Part shown: positions 34,001-46,884 of the stretch, piece by piece | Layout: every line of letters begins with the position of its first letter | Numbering within the stretch: the first letter of the stretch is position 1 | Source: Danio rerio | Lineage: Eukaryota; Chordata; Actinopteri; Cypriniformes; Danionidae | Assembly: GCF_049306965.1 (NCBI RefSeq) | Contig: NC_133180.1 | Location: forward strand, 29,426,001-29,490,000 | Length of the DNA: 64,000 nt | Reading direction: 5' to 3' | Notes under the pieces: model-generated | The model's database searches: none | What the model was told of the DNA's origin: nothing | The model's input: only the letters and a program-made list of their open reading frames with translations | Translations under genes and position numbers: made by a program

Positions 34001-37000
34001 GAGCGCGCTCAGCTGATGCTGTACTGTCTGAGAGAGCTCGACAGTAAGATAGTGGTCCCACTGAAACTATTTCAGAGGCTCCTGGGGCATATGGCATCCG
34101 CAGCCGCTTCATGCCGCTCGGATTATTCTATATGAGACCACTTCAGCACTGGCTTCACGATCGAGTCCCCAGACGCGCATGGCACGCGCGCGCACACCGA
34201 GTCTCTGTTACTGCGCTGTGTCGCCGCGCCCTCAGCCCTTGGAGCGACCCCTCGTTCCTACAGGCCTGGGTGTCTCTAGAACAGGCGTCCAGTCTTGTTG
34301 TCGTTTCAGCAGACGCTTCCAACACGGGCTGGGGGGCTGTGCGTTGCGGGCATGCGGCTGCGGACCTGTGGAAAGGTACCCAGTTGCATTGGCATATCGC
34401 CTGGAGCTGTTGGCAGTGTTCCTCGCTCTCCACCGTTTTTTTCCGGTGCTGGAGCGGCAACACGTGCTGGTCAGGACGGACAGTACGGCGGCGGTGGCGT
34501 ATATCAGCCGTATAGGGGGTATGCGCTCTCGCCGCATGTCTCAGCTCGCCCGCCGTCTGCTCCTCTGGAGTCATCCGCGGCTGAAATCGCTGCACGCCAT
34601 TCATATTCAGGCAAGCTCAACCGTGCAGCCGATGCGCTCTCACGGCAGCCTTGCGTCCTGGAGCATGGAGACTCCACCCCGAGTCTGTTCAGCTGATATG
34701 GGCGCGATTCGGGGAAGCCCAGATCGATCTGTTGCTTCCCCCGAGATCGCTCATTGCCAGTTGTTCTTTCCCTGACCGAGCGCTCTCGGCACGGATGCAC
34801 TGGCTTACAGCTGGCCTCGGGGCACGCGCAATACGCGTTTCCCCCAGTGAGCCTGCTCGCGCAGTTACTGTGCATGGTCAGGGAGGACGAGGAACAGGTT
34901 GCTGGTTGCGCCCCTCTGGCTCAACCGGACCTGGATGTCAGAGCTCTCCCTCGCGATAGCCCTCCCCTGGCAGTCCCTTCGAGAGAGCACCTACTCTCTC
35001 AGGGACAGGGCACCACCTGGCACCCTCGCCGATCTTTGGAGATTTTTAGACGCGAGGAAGACTTAGGTAACCTCCGATTGCGGTGGCTAATACCGTCACT
35101 CGGGCTAGAGCCCCCTCCCCGAGCGCGCCTATGCCCTGACGTGAAGTCTATTCACTGAATGGTGTGTCTCTCGCTGAGAAGACCCCCGTAATTTGCCAGA
35201 TCAGCGTTGTGCTTTCTTTACGCCGAGAGAAGCTGGAGAGCAGGCTGTCGCCCTCCACACTCAAGGTTACGTGGCTGCCATCTCCGCTCTCATAACGCGG
35301 TGGCTGGCAGCACCGTGGGAACGCATAACCTCATCATCCGGTTCCTCAGGGGCGTTAAGCGAATTAATCCACCCCGCCCCCTCTCATGCCCTCTTAGGAT
35401 CTCGCCCTCGCTACACAAGCCGCGTCAGATCCCTTCGATCCTCGACTCAGTATATTTCTGTCCCTGAAGACAGCTCTGCTGGTCGCGTTGATATCGATCA
35501 GAGGGTCGGGGACCCGGAGGCATTTTTCGGTCAGTGACTCGTGCCTGTAATTGGGCTGGCTTCTCTCACGTATGAGACCCCGCCCGCGATATGTGCCCAA
35601 GGTTCCTACCACTCCGTTTTAATACGAGGTAGTGAGCCTGCAAGCGCTGCCCTCGGAGGAGGCAGACCCAGCCCTTATTTATTGTCCAGTTCGCGTTTTG
35701 CGTATTATCCGGACCGCACTCAGAGTTTAGATCATCTGAGCAGCTCTTCGTCTGTTATAGCGGTCGGCAGCAGGGAAGTGCCGTACCGAAATAAGTTCCC
35801 ACTAGATTGTGGATGCCTTCTTTCACTATCAGAGCCGAGATGAGCCGCGTCCCCCGAGAGCGCGTGCGCACTCCACTCGGAGCTTCGCATCCTCTCGAGC
35901 GCACGCACGCGGCGCCCCTCTAACAGACATCTGTAGAGCTGCGGGCTGGGTGACACCCAACACATTTGCAAGGTTTTACAATCTGCGAGTGGAGCCGGTT
36001 TCCTCAAGGGTATTAGGTAACCCTTGGTGATTGAGGAAACAATTCGGTAGGGTGTTGAAACACGCTTGCTGCGCCATTTTCCCTAACACGGAGATACGTG
36101 CGCCTTTTTATCTGTCAGTAAAGTTCCCCGTCAGGTGAGCCCTGCAGATTCCTCCGTGGCCCCCAGCACTGACTCAGCGGAGGAGTCACTTGCTGGCCCA
36201 CTACGTTGTAGGTCTGCCCGCTGGTCAGCCCGCGTTTTGGGTAAAGGTGCCTGCTATGCGTGGTCCCCACTAGGCGATCCCATATGCTTATTCAGCCACG
36301 GTTAAGTCCCCCCCTGGGCGGACCCGTGTCTTCCCTCCCCGCTAACCACTCTTTTGCTATGCGTACTCCCCCTTTTTTAGGGCTAGTCCATATGTAAATT
36401 CTGCCATCTATCCCCCCTTGGGTAACGGATGGCCTCCGCAGCGTCCTCCCTATCGGGATTGCACGCTTCCCAACGTACTGTCGTATTTCCTAGAATTATC
36501 TAGATGCTCACGACTTCCCAAAAAAAAAAAAAAAATTATATAAATCCGTAAAACTTCTGTTGAAGTAGGATAAATTAGGGCCAGGGACACGTTGGAGGAC
36601 CGCGCCCCCCATGATGTGGGTGCGTCACGCTTGCTTGACTATCTCCTCATCGGGGGTGTTGGTAAGGTGCAGTCATTATGGCGCTTTCAATGGGCTCCCA
36701 ATGCGTGGATTTTACAATCAAATCCACTTATAGTGCTGAAGTTCCCCCCGAAGGGGAACGTTCGAGGTTACTAAAGTAACCCTTCGTTCCCCGAGGAGGG
36801 GAACGGAAGCACTATACTCCGTCGCCATAATGACTGTCCCTTAGCTGTTGAAAGTCTCTTCAGCTTAAAAAGGATAGCGTCTGCTGGCGCCAGGTGAGCT
36901 TATATACTCAGTTGATTGCTTATGCCGCTCACCTGCGCAGGCTTGCGCTGCCAATTCATTCTTAATTGGCCCGTTCAATACTCTTTCAGACGAGTAGCTT

Positions 37001-37105
37001 CTGAACCGAACCTCCCAATGCGTGGATTTTACAATCAAATCCACTTATAGTGCTTCCGTTCCCCTCCTCGGGGAACGAAGGGTTACTTTAGTAACCTCGA
37101 ACGTT
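31049..37105 (+). mobile_element. DIRS-type tyrosine-recombinase retroelement 1, fossil, structurally full length
   Basis: Inverted terminal repeats lie at 31049-31257 and 36868-37105, and an internal complementary region at about 36708-36830 carries the complement of both outer ends joined together, the hallmark of DIRS. GTT flanks both ends. Parts in order: gag-like region (about 31.3-33.3 kb), reverse transcriptase (about 33.3-34.1 kb, with RFIVPKKSGGLRPILDLRVL), RNase H (about 34.2-34.7 kb, with VVVSADASNTGWGAV) and tyrosine recombinase (about 34.8-36.03 kb, ending in AAGWVTPNTFARFYNLRVEP). The terminal repeats look nearly identical by eye, suggesting a fairly young insertion, but the coding region is broken, with perhaps ten or more interruptions. 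GC content is well above the flanks. Confidence 0.9.
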
Positions 37106-37363
37106 ATACAAATTATATTGATACAGTAAAAATGTTACACTATTAGTACAGTAAAGCCAAAGTTAATTATCATAATACATCCATAAACAAAATTCAATTA
37201 AATAATTACAGGATTCGACTGAAACTGATTACGGATATAACAAGTACATACTGTACTGTATTCTGTCTTCTCATCATTAAGGTTAAATGCTGATAGCCTG
37301 CGACCATTTATTGACTGCTGATTTGAGGGCTTTCTTATGAGGTTAATAAATTTATTTTATTTT
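37106..37363 (+). other. Upstream block of serpin unit 4, right of DIRS 1
   Basis: Continues the unit upstream sequence ('gactgctgatttgagggct', an HNF1-like AGGTTAATAAATTTAT near 37339) and then joins directly to the end of coding exon 1. The FOXA site, TATA-like box, non-coding exon, start codon and most of exon 1 are deleted. Confidence 0.65.
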
Positions 37364-38024
37364 ACTTCTCACATACATATATTTTAAAGGTAAGTGTGCA
37401 GCTATACACAATAGTCAACGTATTGGAGGCATTAGATCTTAAATAATTGCACTCTTTCTTCTGAAGGAAAATGGGACAAGCCTTTTAACCCAGAAACAAC
37501 CAGCGAGAGTACATTTCATATAGATGATAAGACCACCGTTCCAGTGCAAATGATGCATCAGTATGAACGTGTCAAAGTCTATTATGATGCTGAACTGTCC
37601 ACTAAAGTTCTCTGCCTTGACTACAACGATTCCTTCTCCATGTTTCTGGCAGTCCCAGATGTTCACATGGGGAGAAAAACCATCAAAGATCTAGAGATGA
37701 CAGTCTCTAGGCAGCACGTTGAAAAGTGGAGGAGAAGTGTATCTGAGCGGTTGGTTGTCTACATCTAAACTAAAATCCAAAGTTACATCCTAATTTTTTC
37801 ATTAAAGTGTTTTAAGTGCGTTCATCATATGGATTACCCAGTCATCTTTAACCACAGAGACTTCTTTTTTTTCCTGCAGAATAGTTGACATCTACGTCCC
37901 CAAGCTTTCTCTGAAAGCATCATACTCCCTGAAGGATATTTTGAAGGGAATGGGAATGGCTGATATGTTTTCAGATAAAGCCGACTTTACAGGAGTTTCA
38001 GAGGAAAAGATCTTCGTTTCAAAA
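37364..38024 (+). pseudogene. Serpin copy 4, fragment with two complete exons
   Basis: The tail of coding exon 1 (37364-37389, encoding LLTYIYFKG) with a good donor, then exons at 37467-37749 (283 nt) and 37880-38024 (145 nt), both of normal size with open frames ([30 protein letters not shown]). There is no start, no signal peptide and no reactive loop exon: after 38100 the sequence changes to the upstream block of unit 5. The exons are almost identical to those of copy 5, so this is a recent partial duplicate. The missing Lys at the exon junction (Ile-Val in place of Lys-Val) is the only notable coding change. Confidence 0.85.
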
Positions 38025-38189
38025 GTAAAGTTTCAAATCCATCTCTATTCAAAGTCAAAAAGTCAAGTCAACAGTGATTTGCAGTTCTGAAAAGATTATA
38101 TACAGTATCTAAACTGATTTTTACCCTTTGATAAAAAAAAAAAAAAAAAACATTTTAGTTTAGGTTACAATTCCTGTTATTAACAAACC

Positions 38190-38498
38190 AATAACTAACA
38201 CTTCCATAAACACAATTCAATTAAATAATAATGGGATTAGACTGAAAATGATTATGGATATAACAAGTGCATACTGTACTGCATTCTTATATCATTAAGG
38301 TTAAATGCTGATGGCCTGTGACCATTTATTGACTGCTGATTTGAGGGCTTTCTTGGAGGTTAATAATTTATTTTCTTACTAAAGTTAAATAAAAAGTAAA
38401 CAGACTAAAGGTTGTTTTAAGATCAAACAAACTGTAAGAGCACAGGCTTTATAACTCAGTCTAGTTTAAGAAAAGAGGAACAACAGCTGTCTGAAGAG
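38190..38498 (+). promoter_or_regulatory. Serpin unit 5 promoter and non-coding exon
   Basis: HNF1-like GTTAATAATTTAT (38359-38371), FOXA-like GTAAACA (38396-38402) and TATA-like TTTATAAC (38448-38455), with the non-coding exon ending at GAG|GTAGGA (38498/38499). The upstream block is shorter than in other units, because unit 4's fragment ends only about 100 bp before it. Confidence 0.6.
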
Positions 38499-38718
38499 GT
38501 AGGACATTTCTGTGCTTGAGATCTGAATTATTGAATAATTGTTTTGTTTGATAAACATATGTAAATATGATCTTTTAGATGAACATTAGAAGACAGAAAA
38601 TACAGAGCAAGATGAATTGTTCATTGTCAGTGATGCGTCAAACTGTCACGAACATGTCCTCATTGTCACAAAAATGTTGCTAAACTCTGTTCAATTTCTT
38701 CTCAGAGACTTCAAGACC

Positions 38719-40777
38719 ATGGAACAGAACGGTGTATTTTTGTGGATTTGTGGTTTTGCAATAGTTGTCTGTGGGAATCAAGAGACTTTACAACAACCTC
38801 CCATTAGCGCTAAACTCCCGTCATTGATAAACATGAACAACGATTTTGCTTTTCACCTGTACAAGAGGCTTATAGAATCGCCTGACTATCAGTCTAAAAA
38901 CATCTTCTTCTCTCCGTTCAGTGTGTCTATGGCCCTTTCTGAGCTTTCTTTAGGAGCCGGTGGAGACACCAAACAGCAGCTTCTCAGTGGCATTGGCTAC
39001 AGTAGTGCAATCTTCAGCACTGAGGAAATGCACCAGCTGTTTCACAGTCTCCTGGAAGACATCGGCAATAGGACAGGAGTGGACATCGATGTTGGCACTG
39101 CTCTTTATGCAAGCGACCGATTTAAGCCTCATTCCAAGTTTCTGGAGGACATGAAGGAGTTTTACCACTCTGATGGCTTCACTGTAGATTTTAGTGTCAA
39201 AGAAACAGTCGATCAAATTAATAAATATGTGGAGGAAAAAACACATGGAAAAATCAATCAAGCTGTTGATGATCTGGATGCGGATACTTTTATGGTACTT
39301 CTCACATACATATATTTTAAAGGTAAGTGTGCAGCTATACACAATAGTCAAAGTATTGGAGTTCTGGAAATGGCATTAGATCTTAAATAATTCCACTCTT
39401 TCTTCTGAAGGAAAATGGGACAAGCCTTTTAACCCAAAAACAACCAGCGAGAGTACATTTCATATAGATGATAAGACCACCGTTCCAGTGCAAATGATGC
39501 ATCAGTATGAACGTCTCAAAGTCTATTATGATGCTGAACTGTCCACTAAAGTCCTCTGTCTTGACTACAACGATTCCTTCTCCATGTTTCTGGCTGTCCC
39601 AGATGTTCACATGGGGCGAAAAACCATCAAAGATCTAGAGATGACAGTCTCTAGACAGCACGTTGAAAAGTGGAGGAGAAGTGTATCTGAACGGTTGGTT
39701 GTCTACATCTAAACTAAAATCCAAAGTTACATCCCAATTGTTTCATTAAAGTGTTTTAAGTGCATTCATCATATGGATTACCCCGTCATCTTTAACCACA
39801 GTGACTTCTTTTTTTCCTGCAGAAAAGTTGACATCTACGTCCCCAAGCTTTCTCTGAAAACATCATACTCCCTAAAGGATATTTTGAAGGGAATGGGAAT
39901 GGCTGATATGTTTTCAGATAAAGCCGACTTTACAGGAGTTTCAGAGGAAAAGATCTACGTTTCAAAAGTAAAGTTTCAAATCCATCTCTATTCAAAGTCA
40001 AAAAGTCAAGTCAACAGTGATTTGCAGTTCTGAAAATATTATATACAGTATCTAAACTGATGTTTACCCTTCGATTAAAAAAACAAAAAACATTTTAGTT
40101 TAGGTTACAATTCCTGTTATTAACAAACCAATAACTAACACTACCAGCTTAACAATCTTATCTAAACTAAATCTAACAAACTAAATCAACTGTTTAATAA
40201 TAGTTAGTAAAAGCTGTGTTTAGATTTGGGTAAGATTAGGAATGCAGAACAGGAATATACTTTATAACTACTAATGAACAGGTAATGTCTTAATAGTAGG
40301 TAATAAGCCAGTAGTTAATAGCATGAATCGTGACCTACTGTAACTGAAGTGTTACTGAAATATGAGCAGCATTTATTTTCAATTTATATTCACTGAATCT
40401 TATCAAGTTAAATATTTGGTCAAATCAAAATAAGACTCTGTGAATCAGAACTGAATCCATTCAGGCAGCAACTTTTGTAGTTTTTGAAGATTTGAGCACA
40501 GGGACTGTTTTGACAGGGATTGTTTTAAATATACAATTAAAAGACTTTAAGAGGAGTTTGTTTGATTCACTTTTAGGTTTTGCATAAAGCCACTCTGGAT
40601 ATCGATGAGAAAGGAACCACCGCAGCAGCAGTGACAACAGTTCATTTAAGATTTATGTCCTACAGCCCAATGAGTGATTTGAGTTTTGATCGCCCATTCA
40701 TGATCTTTATCACGGATCAAACAAATGACAACATCCTTTTCGTTGGGAAAGTGGTCAACCCAAATGAAAAACTATGA
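38719..40777 (+). CDS. serpina1: Serpin copy 5, intact secreted clade A serpin with P1 Met
   Basis: Exons 38719-39322, 39411-39693, 39823-39967 and 40577-40777 give 1233 nt, 410 residues, with exon sizes equal to copy 3. Signal peptide [20 protein letters not shown]. The body differs from copy 3 at few positions (for example [12 protein letters not shown] for [12 protein letters not shown]). The hinge is [11 protein letters not shown] and the loop [11 protein letters not shown], so alignment to human alpha-1-antitrypsin places Met at P1 and Ser at P1', the same pair as Met358-Ser359. By family knowledge, P1 Met favours elastase-like targets and is oxidisable; that is inference here. The terminal signature [12 protein letters not shown] and end VVNPNEKL are intact. 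AATAAA at 40923-40928. Acceptor for the coding exon is TTCTCAG at 38705. Confidence 0.9.
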
Positions 40778-41840
40778 TGTGGCCCACAAGATGTTAAAAC
40801 AATGTTAACCAGTAGGTGGAAACCATTTAACAACTGCTGTGCCATATATTGCTGACTTCCTGCAGAGTTCAGTTCTTATTGTTATAAAACAGCTGGATCA
40901 GCTAATGTAGGTGATGGTGGGAAATAAAATGCAAAAAACTGGACTTGCAACACAGGGTGCCATGCAGACTTTGTGAGATTAATTTAATCTTACCCACCAA
41001 ATGACAACTGTTATATAATTTTATTTCATTTATTTACTACTGATTTGATTACTTTCATACATCACACATTTTGTGTTCAATAACTCAACTCTGGATGGAA
41101 AATAAGGAGCTAAAATAACGATACAAAAACAAATTGCTGAACTTCACTCACAGTAGAAGAACACAAAACCTTTTTCTTAAAGGTGCAGTATGTAAGTTTG
41201 ACCCAGTAGTTGAACTAGGATATTGCATTCCTGGATCAAAGTACATGCAAATGCAGGTTGCCAGATTGAGGACCAACAGGAGAGAGTCTGACGATCAGGC
41301 CTAAAGGTTGATTTAAACCGTGTTCTAAATAAAAGCAGCGGCATATGAAAGAAGAAATATTTCCCATATTAGTTTTTGTTCTAACCAACTCCTTGAATTG
41401 ATATATTAGAGACGGCTTCTATTTCCTGCAGCTGAACAACAGAAAACTGACAATGATCACCTCAGATACACCTCATGTGCTTTATTTAGTGTTAAATGCT
41501 AAGAGTTTTGTGAGTTTAAATGTCATTTTAAATGACATTTTTTGCAGCAGCAGCAGAGTATTTCACCTCAGATCTTGAAAATAAAGGTGACTCAAAACCA
41601 CAACATACCAGTGATTCAGCATGTACATTTAATAAATGAATAAATGAATCGTGTTGGATCTTTTGCCTGAATGCATCGATGTCGACACAGTACACCAAAT
41701 AAGCAATACCGGATGGTAAAATGTGAAAGCGCCTTTCCCTTCAGACACTTACAAAGAAAAGGGGGGTGGTGGTTCACTAGTCACATAGTGCTGTGTTTGT
41801 TTCTGTCATTTTTTTTTTATACAATAACCTACGCTGCAAC
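40778..41840. other. 3' flank of serpin unit 5
   Basis: Closely matches the 3' flank of unit 3, including the polyadenylation signal and the block opening AAAGGTGCAGTATGTAAGTT (about 41178). No gene. The unit flank appears to resume near 45075 after intervening repeats. Confidence 0.6.
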
Positions 41841-42350
41841 CATAGACTGTAAAATATATGCACGTAGTATCCGTGACGTCACCCATAGGTTTCTGAACAC
41901 TTCCCTTCTTTGGTATCCTTGGCTTCTTTTGCAAAGAGGCGGAGAGTGAGCGGAGCTACAGACACCTGCTGGCATTTTGCTTGGACCTGGCTAGACAGAC
42001 TTTACTTCGGGAAAACGCTTAATACTTTATTACCTGTGACTCGTTTGTGTTCTAACCACATGTGTTTGGTTGTACACTTTATCAATAAAGTGTTTAGACT
42101 TTTAAAAACACTGTTGTAATACACTGAGCCACTAAACATTGTTCTTATGACGTTTTACTACAGGAGGAAAACTTGTAAGAAGTCCATAAGGCAACTGACT
42201 GTGTAAAGCCACTTTAAACAAAACAAAAATACGATGAATATGCCGAGTCCAGGGGCTAATCTGCTGGAGTCAGCTGAGGTGAAGAGACGGCGACCAGTGA
42301 GACCTAGCTGTCACTCAAGTGGCCACGCCCTTAATTATGCAAACTTAATA
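41841..42350. repeat. Dispersed DNA repeat opening ACCATAGACTGTAAAATATA
   Basis: The left end ('accatagactgtaaaatat', 'gtatccgtgacgtcaccc', 'aggtttctgaa') is a sequence I recognise as common in zebrafish genomic DNA. A related inverted segment occurs near 53155-53180. The right limit is approximate. Classification is not certain; a non-autonomous DNA transposon is most likely. Confidence 0.45.
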
Positions 42351-42465
42351 TAGCCTAATATAATGGATACGGATGAGTTATAAAAAAAAAAATTCACCCC
42401 TCTCACATTTGTCATGAAGGGTAATATTGGCTATATATGCCAAAATCGATTTTCGATGAATTGCT

Positions 42466-45041
42466 GTTCCCCTTCATATGGGAACTTCGACGTGTAACTG
42501 TATAAGCAGACTTTGGGAGTGCTTTAGACAACCAATCTTTTCTGAAGATATAAAAATGGGCCAATGAAATGCCAATTGGCTGTGTAAGTCGGCTGTGTAA
42601 GTTAGCTCGTCAGAATTGTTGCTTCAGACCCGATCTGAGACTGAAGAACCCTTCTGCTGAGCTGACTTCCAACATTGAAGAAAGCCTTGCCTTCACCAGT
42701 GTGGGAGAAGCTGGGTTTCCCGTTCCCTTGGCGTTTGGCTGGTGATCTGAAAGAGCAGTTTACTGAAAAAGCAGAATTTCCTAAGAGAGCACACGGTCGT
42801 ACAGCACGTCTTTTTAAAGATGTCGTTTCAACCTTGCATTTCTGAATTTGGTGGTTTCCTCGCCCTGGATGACAGGCACGAGTATTTCGTCACATGTTTG
42901 GGGGTCCAACATGTTGATGCGGTGCTCGCAGACAGTTCTTGCCCACATTGCGATGGCTTGACTGTTGCGCAACTGAGGTCGCAGCGAGCTCTTTTATTGG
43001 GGCAAGTCACCCCTGCTGCTTCCCGCCAAGCAGTTAGCAGTCGGGCAGACCTGAGAATTACAGTGGGGGCTAATCCGTCGCCTTCGGGCCCGCGGACCCC
43101 TCGCTCCCCTCCAGTGCGCTCTGTTTCTGCTTCGAGTGTGAGCGCTGGTCTATCCTCCGGGCTGGCCGTGCTTGCATTAGATGACAACGGGGTCGTGACA
43201 TCCATCGCTGCATTGGAGGGCGGGCTGACATGCTCCGAGGAAAGTCCGGACCCCCTGCCACCCTCCGGGGTTGTCAGTATGGTTACGGATCTATAATTGG
43301 ACATGTTAGCTCTGTTATCCTGCCCTCCGGGGTTGTCAGTATGGTTACGGATCTATAATTGGACATGTTAGCTCTGTTATCCTGGGCTGCTTCGGCCGTT
43401 GGGCTGGAGATGGCTTGTCCCCCAGAACCCCGTCCGGACCGCTTAGATGGGTGCTATGTGGGGGTGAAGGTGAAGCCTTCTAGATCCCCCGTCCCCTTCT
43501 TCCCTGAGGTACACAGAGAGCTCAAGCAGGCATGGAGGGCACCTTTTTCTGCCCGGTCCTCATGCGCTCCCGCTCTCACCTCCCTTTATGATGGAGCTGC
43601 CAGGGGATATGAGGTGATTCCCCTGGGGGAGCGTGCTAGCCGTTCAACTTGTGGTGATTCGCCCAAACTCCCTTCCAAGGCGTGCAGTTTCTCTGAGTCT
43701 CTCATGGCCAGAGCCTACTCTGCTGCGGGTCAGGCCGCCTCCGCTCTGCACGCTACGGCCACCTATCAACACTACCAAGCCGAGAAGCTGGCCAAGATGC
43801 AGGAGGGAGGTTCTCCCCCAGGCTTGCTGCATGAGCTCCGCACAACCGATTATGCTCTCATGACCACCAAATTGGCTGCTCGTGCCCTGGGGAAGACGAT
43901 GGCCACATTAGTGGTCCAGAAACGGCACATATGGCTGAGCTTGGCTGATATGAGTGACGTTGACAAAGCTCGCTCCCATATCCCAGGCTGTCCTTTTCGG
44001 CGACACCGTTGGGTGGTTCACCCAGGAATTCCCCGCGGTGAAAGAGCAGTCCAAGGCGATGGGTGAAGTCATCGATCAGCGGGCTCGGAAAACTGCTCTT
44101 CCCGCTGCCCCTTCTGCTGCGGCAGCTCCTTGCCCAGGGCGTCCACCCACGGCTTCAACATCTGCTCCGCTTCCGCTGCCCGCTCCACCGGCAATGCCGA
44201 GCCTCCCGCGGGACTGCAACGCCACCGCCCCAGGGCGCCATTAAGTCTGGTAAACGGACCGCGAACCGTTCTCGGGACGGCCCATTCGGAGAAGAGGGGA
44301 CCTGCTCTTTCCTCGTGGGGGGCCGAGGATTATAACATCAGTCCTCAATGACTCTAAACTCATCGTTGCCGGCCTCTGGGCTAACGGCAACCAAATTTCC
44401 AAAAGAGCAGTTTCCTCTCTCTCCGGATGCGCAAACCCGAGTACTGCCAGTCTGGGACGCTCCCTCCGCCTTCCAGCTCGCAGCGCCAAAACACCTTGCC
44501 TCAGGCCCTCAGAGTGCAGCAGAACGGACTCCTTTCTCTCACTCTGGCCTCACCGCGGAATCCAGGGAGGAAGGTAAGAGAAATTCTCTTATTTTCAGCT
44601 CTTCCTCGGGACGCTTTGCTTCCCGGGATGAGCACTCCCATCCCGAGCTGCCCCTCCGCTGGCACGTCATCAATCGATCCGATGGTGCCATTAGCGCGGG
44701 AACGTCCAGGTTACGTACGTAACCCATGTTTCCCGAATAGGGAACAGAGACGTGTGTCTCCACTGCCACAGCACCTGAGTCTCCAGCTGGGAGCTGAGTG
44801 ATCGGCTCTTCAGCAGGCAAAATTCTGACGAGCTAACTCACACAGCCGACTAATATAGCCCTTATTGGCTCATCAGTTTCAGCTGTGGAGCTAAGCTCCG
44901 CCAATTTAATTGGCATTTCATTGGCCCGTTTTTATATCTTCAGAAAAGATTGGTCGTCTAAAGCACTCCCAAAGTCTGTTTATACAGATACACGTCTCCG
45001 TTCCCTATTCGGGGAACGTGGGTTACGTACGTAACCTGGAC
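42466..45041 (+). mobile_element. DIRS-type retroelement 2, fossil, internally deleted
   Basis: Inverted terminal repeats at about 42466-42620 and 44820-45041, and an internal complementary region near 44703-44770, give the DIRS layout. Between them only a gag-like region is recognisable (about 42820-44240), related to that of DIRS 1 (shared phrase types such as a Cys/His-poor, Ser/Pro-rich stretch and ARAYSAAGQAASALHATATY). Reverse transcriptase, RNase H and recombinase regions are absent, so it could only have moved with help. The terminal repeats differ from each other at several positions, suggesting an older insertion than DIRS 1. It is broken. Confidence 0.85.
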
Positions 45042-46884
45042 GCTTCAGTTGCTTCTGTATTGGCTTCCTGAGGGAGAGCAGGAGGTTGGCTGAAACGCAG
45101 GACTCATCGACCATTTGCTATTAAAGGAAGGAGCACCAAAGACTACTAATGTATGGGACTTTTTTCAGACTTTGACAGGGACTTTGTCAGTAATTGTTAC
45201 TGGTAAGTCGATACCGGTGCTAAATCTATACTTTTAAAACTATTCCAGTGCCAAAATGGTGCCTGAACCAATACTTTTTGGCCACAAAATGGTGTATGAC
45301 TCTAGAAAAATCTATTTTTGACAAAATCTTTTTAAAAATTATTTGAATAGAACAATATAATTTAAGTTTAAAGTAAACATCAATTCATATTTTGTATATT
45401 TGAAATACATTAACATATTTTCTTTGATCATTTGTTGGTTGGCATGAATTTAAGATTTGCGTTATGAAATTACATTAGCTTACGGATTTGATCTGGTACA
45501 TACCGGTCAAAAGGTACCGGTGCTATAATGGCACCGGGTTTTAGTACCAACCTTCTTGCTTTGAGGCGACAGTGCTAACCACTGAGCCACACATCAGAAA
45601 GTAACCATGCAGTAAATAATAACACCTATTTAATTTTCCAACAACTTTCACCAACACAAATCCTCTTTGGTGTTAAAGAGCCCATATTATGGGTTTTTGA
45701 AAATTCCCCTTCATATAGTGTGTAACACAGCTCTAAGTGAAATGAAGTATTCAGCTAAGGCTTAAATCTGTAAGAGTACAGTGTTTAAAACGGTTGATTC
45801 ATCTAAAAAAGAGTCGACTCATAGAGCTTCAAACGAGTCGCCTTGATACCGAGTCATTAGGTGTTTCGCCATGATGTACGAACGAAACCAAGTTATTCAC
45901 GTGCACGCGCAAACCCGGGAGATTTCAAACCAGAGGCCCTGCCCTCTGACACAGAAACCCAGACACACACACACACATCCACAAACACACGCACACAAAC
46001 ATGCCGGTCGATTGAAGTCACACTGCAGATGGATATTATCTAGTCTCTACCCAAAGATGAAACCTCAGCATTATAACCAAGCAGTTGGAAACTACTGGAA
46101 ACTACATGCTACAAAGAATACTTCATCGGCGTTTGTTAAAGGAAGGATCAGTTAAAGGAAGATTAACTTACTGCTGGACGTCAGGATAGGTTTCTTCCTC
46201 CATTTCTCAAGTGTAAGTACGAGCGATTAAAGTTGCCTCGTTTACTCTAGCTTGCAAATGTATTTAGTTGTGATTTGTTACTTGTAATCGCATGTACTGT
46301 ATCAGGTTAACTGGCTATATTCTCTTATCGCGTGCAAAGTCACGTTAAAAACGCGACGCGTGCTGCTTTGTTTACGGAGCTCCGTGGACGAGGGTAGTGT
46401 GTGTGTGCACGTGCGCTGTCGTCCGGAGGTATGAGTGTGTGTTTGTGTGTGTGTGCGCACGCGCAAGGACGAGGGCAATGTGTGTGTGTGTGTGTCTGTG
46501 AAAAGAGCAGAGTGAAACAAGCTATGTGATCTCCTCGACAGTTTTTGGAGTTTTTGCTCAATAAAATAGTCGTCTGAATTTTCAAGTCCATAGTCTGTAT
46601 TTACATTGACTAACTGGCAGCTAAAATCCACGCCTACACTATCGAGCGTGTATGAACTGTGATTACTTTTATATTGCTGATTAGCTGTTTGGCTTTTCAC
46701 TCTGACTGAAGGTAGTCAACCAATCGCAACAGGCTGTCATCGGTCCAATCAGCGCAGATTAGCTTCGCGCTAAGGAGGGGTTTGGGAACAAATGAATCAC
46801 TGGACGATTCATACGGGAGTCGCTGGAATAATTAGGTAAAAATAAATGCAGATTATGAGACCATGAAAGTGTTTTTTAACCTTG
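45042..46884. other. Intergenic repeats between DIRS 2 and serpin unit 6
   Basis: No gene. From about 45075 there is unit 5-type 3' flank ('gactactaatgtatggg' near 45140). About 45200-45545 has inverted ACCGGTGC-type ends, suggestive of a hAT-like relic. A DANA scrap follows (45545-45590, minus). A widespread fish repeat opens at about 45676 (AAAGAGCCCATATTATGGGT) and probably runs to about 46880, with CA and TG microsatellites at 45962-46000 and 46395-46500. Confidence 0.5.

Noticed and set aside
46302-46700. Minus-strand open frame of 132 codons
   Set aside because: Much of it is a TG/CA repeat within a dispersed element; no domain is visible.
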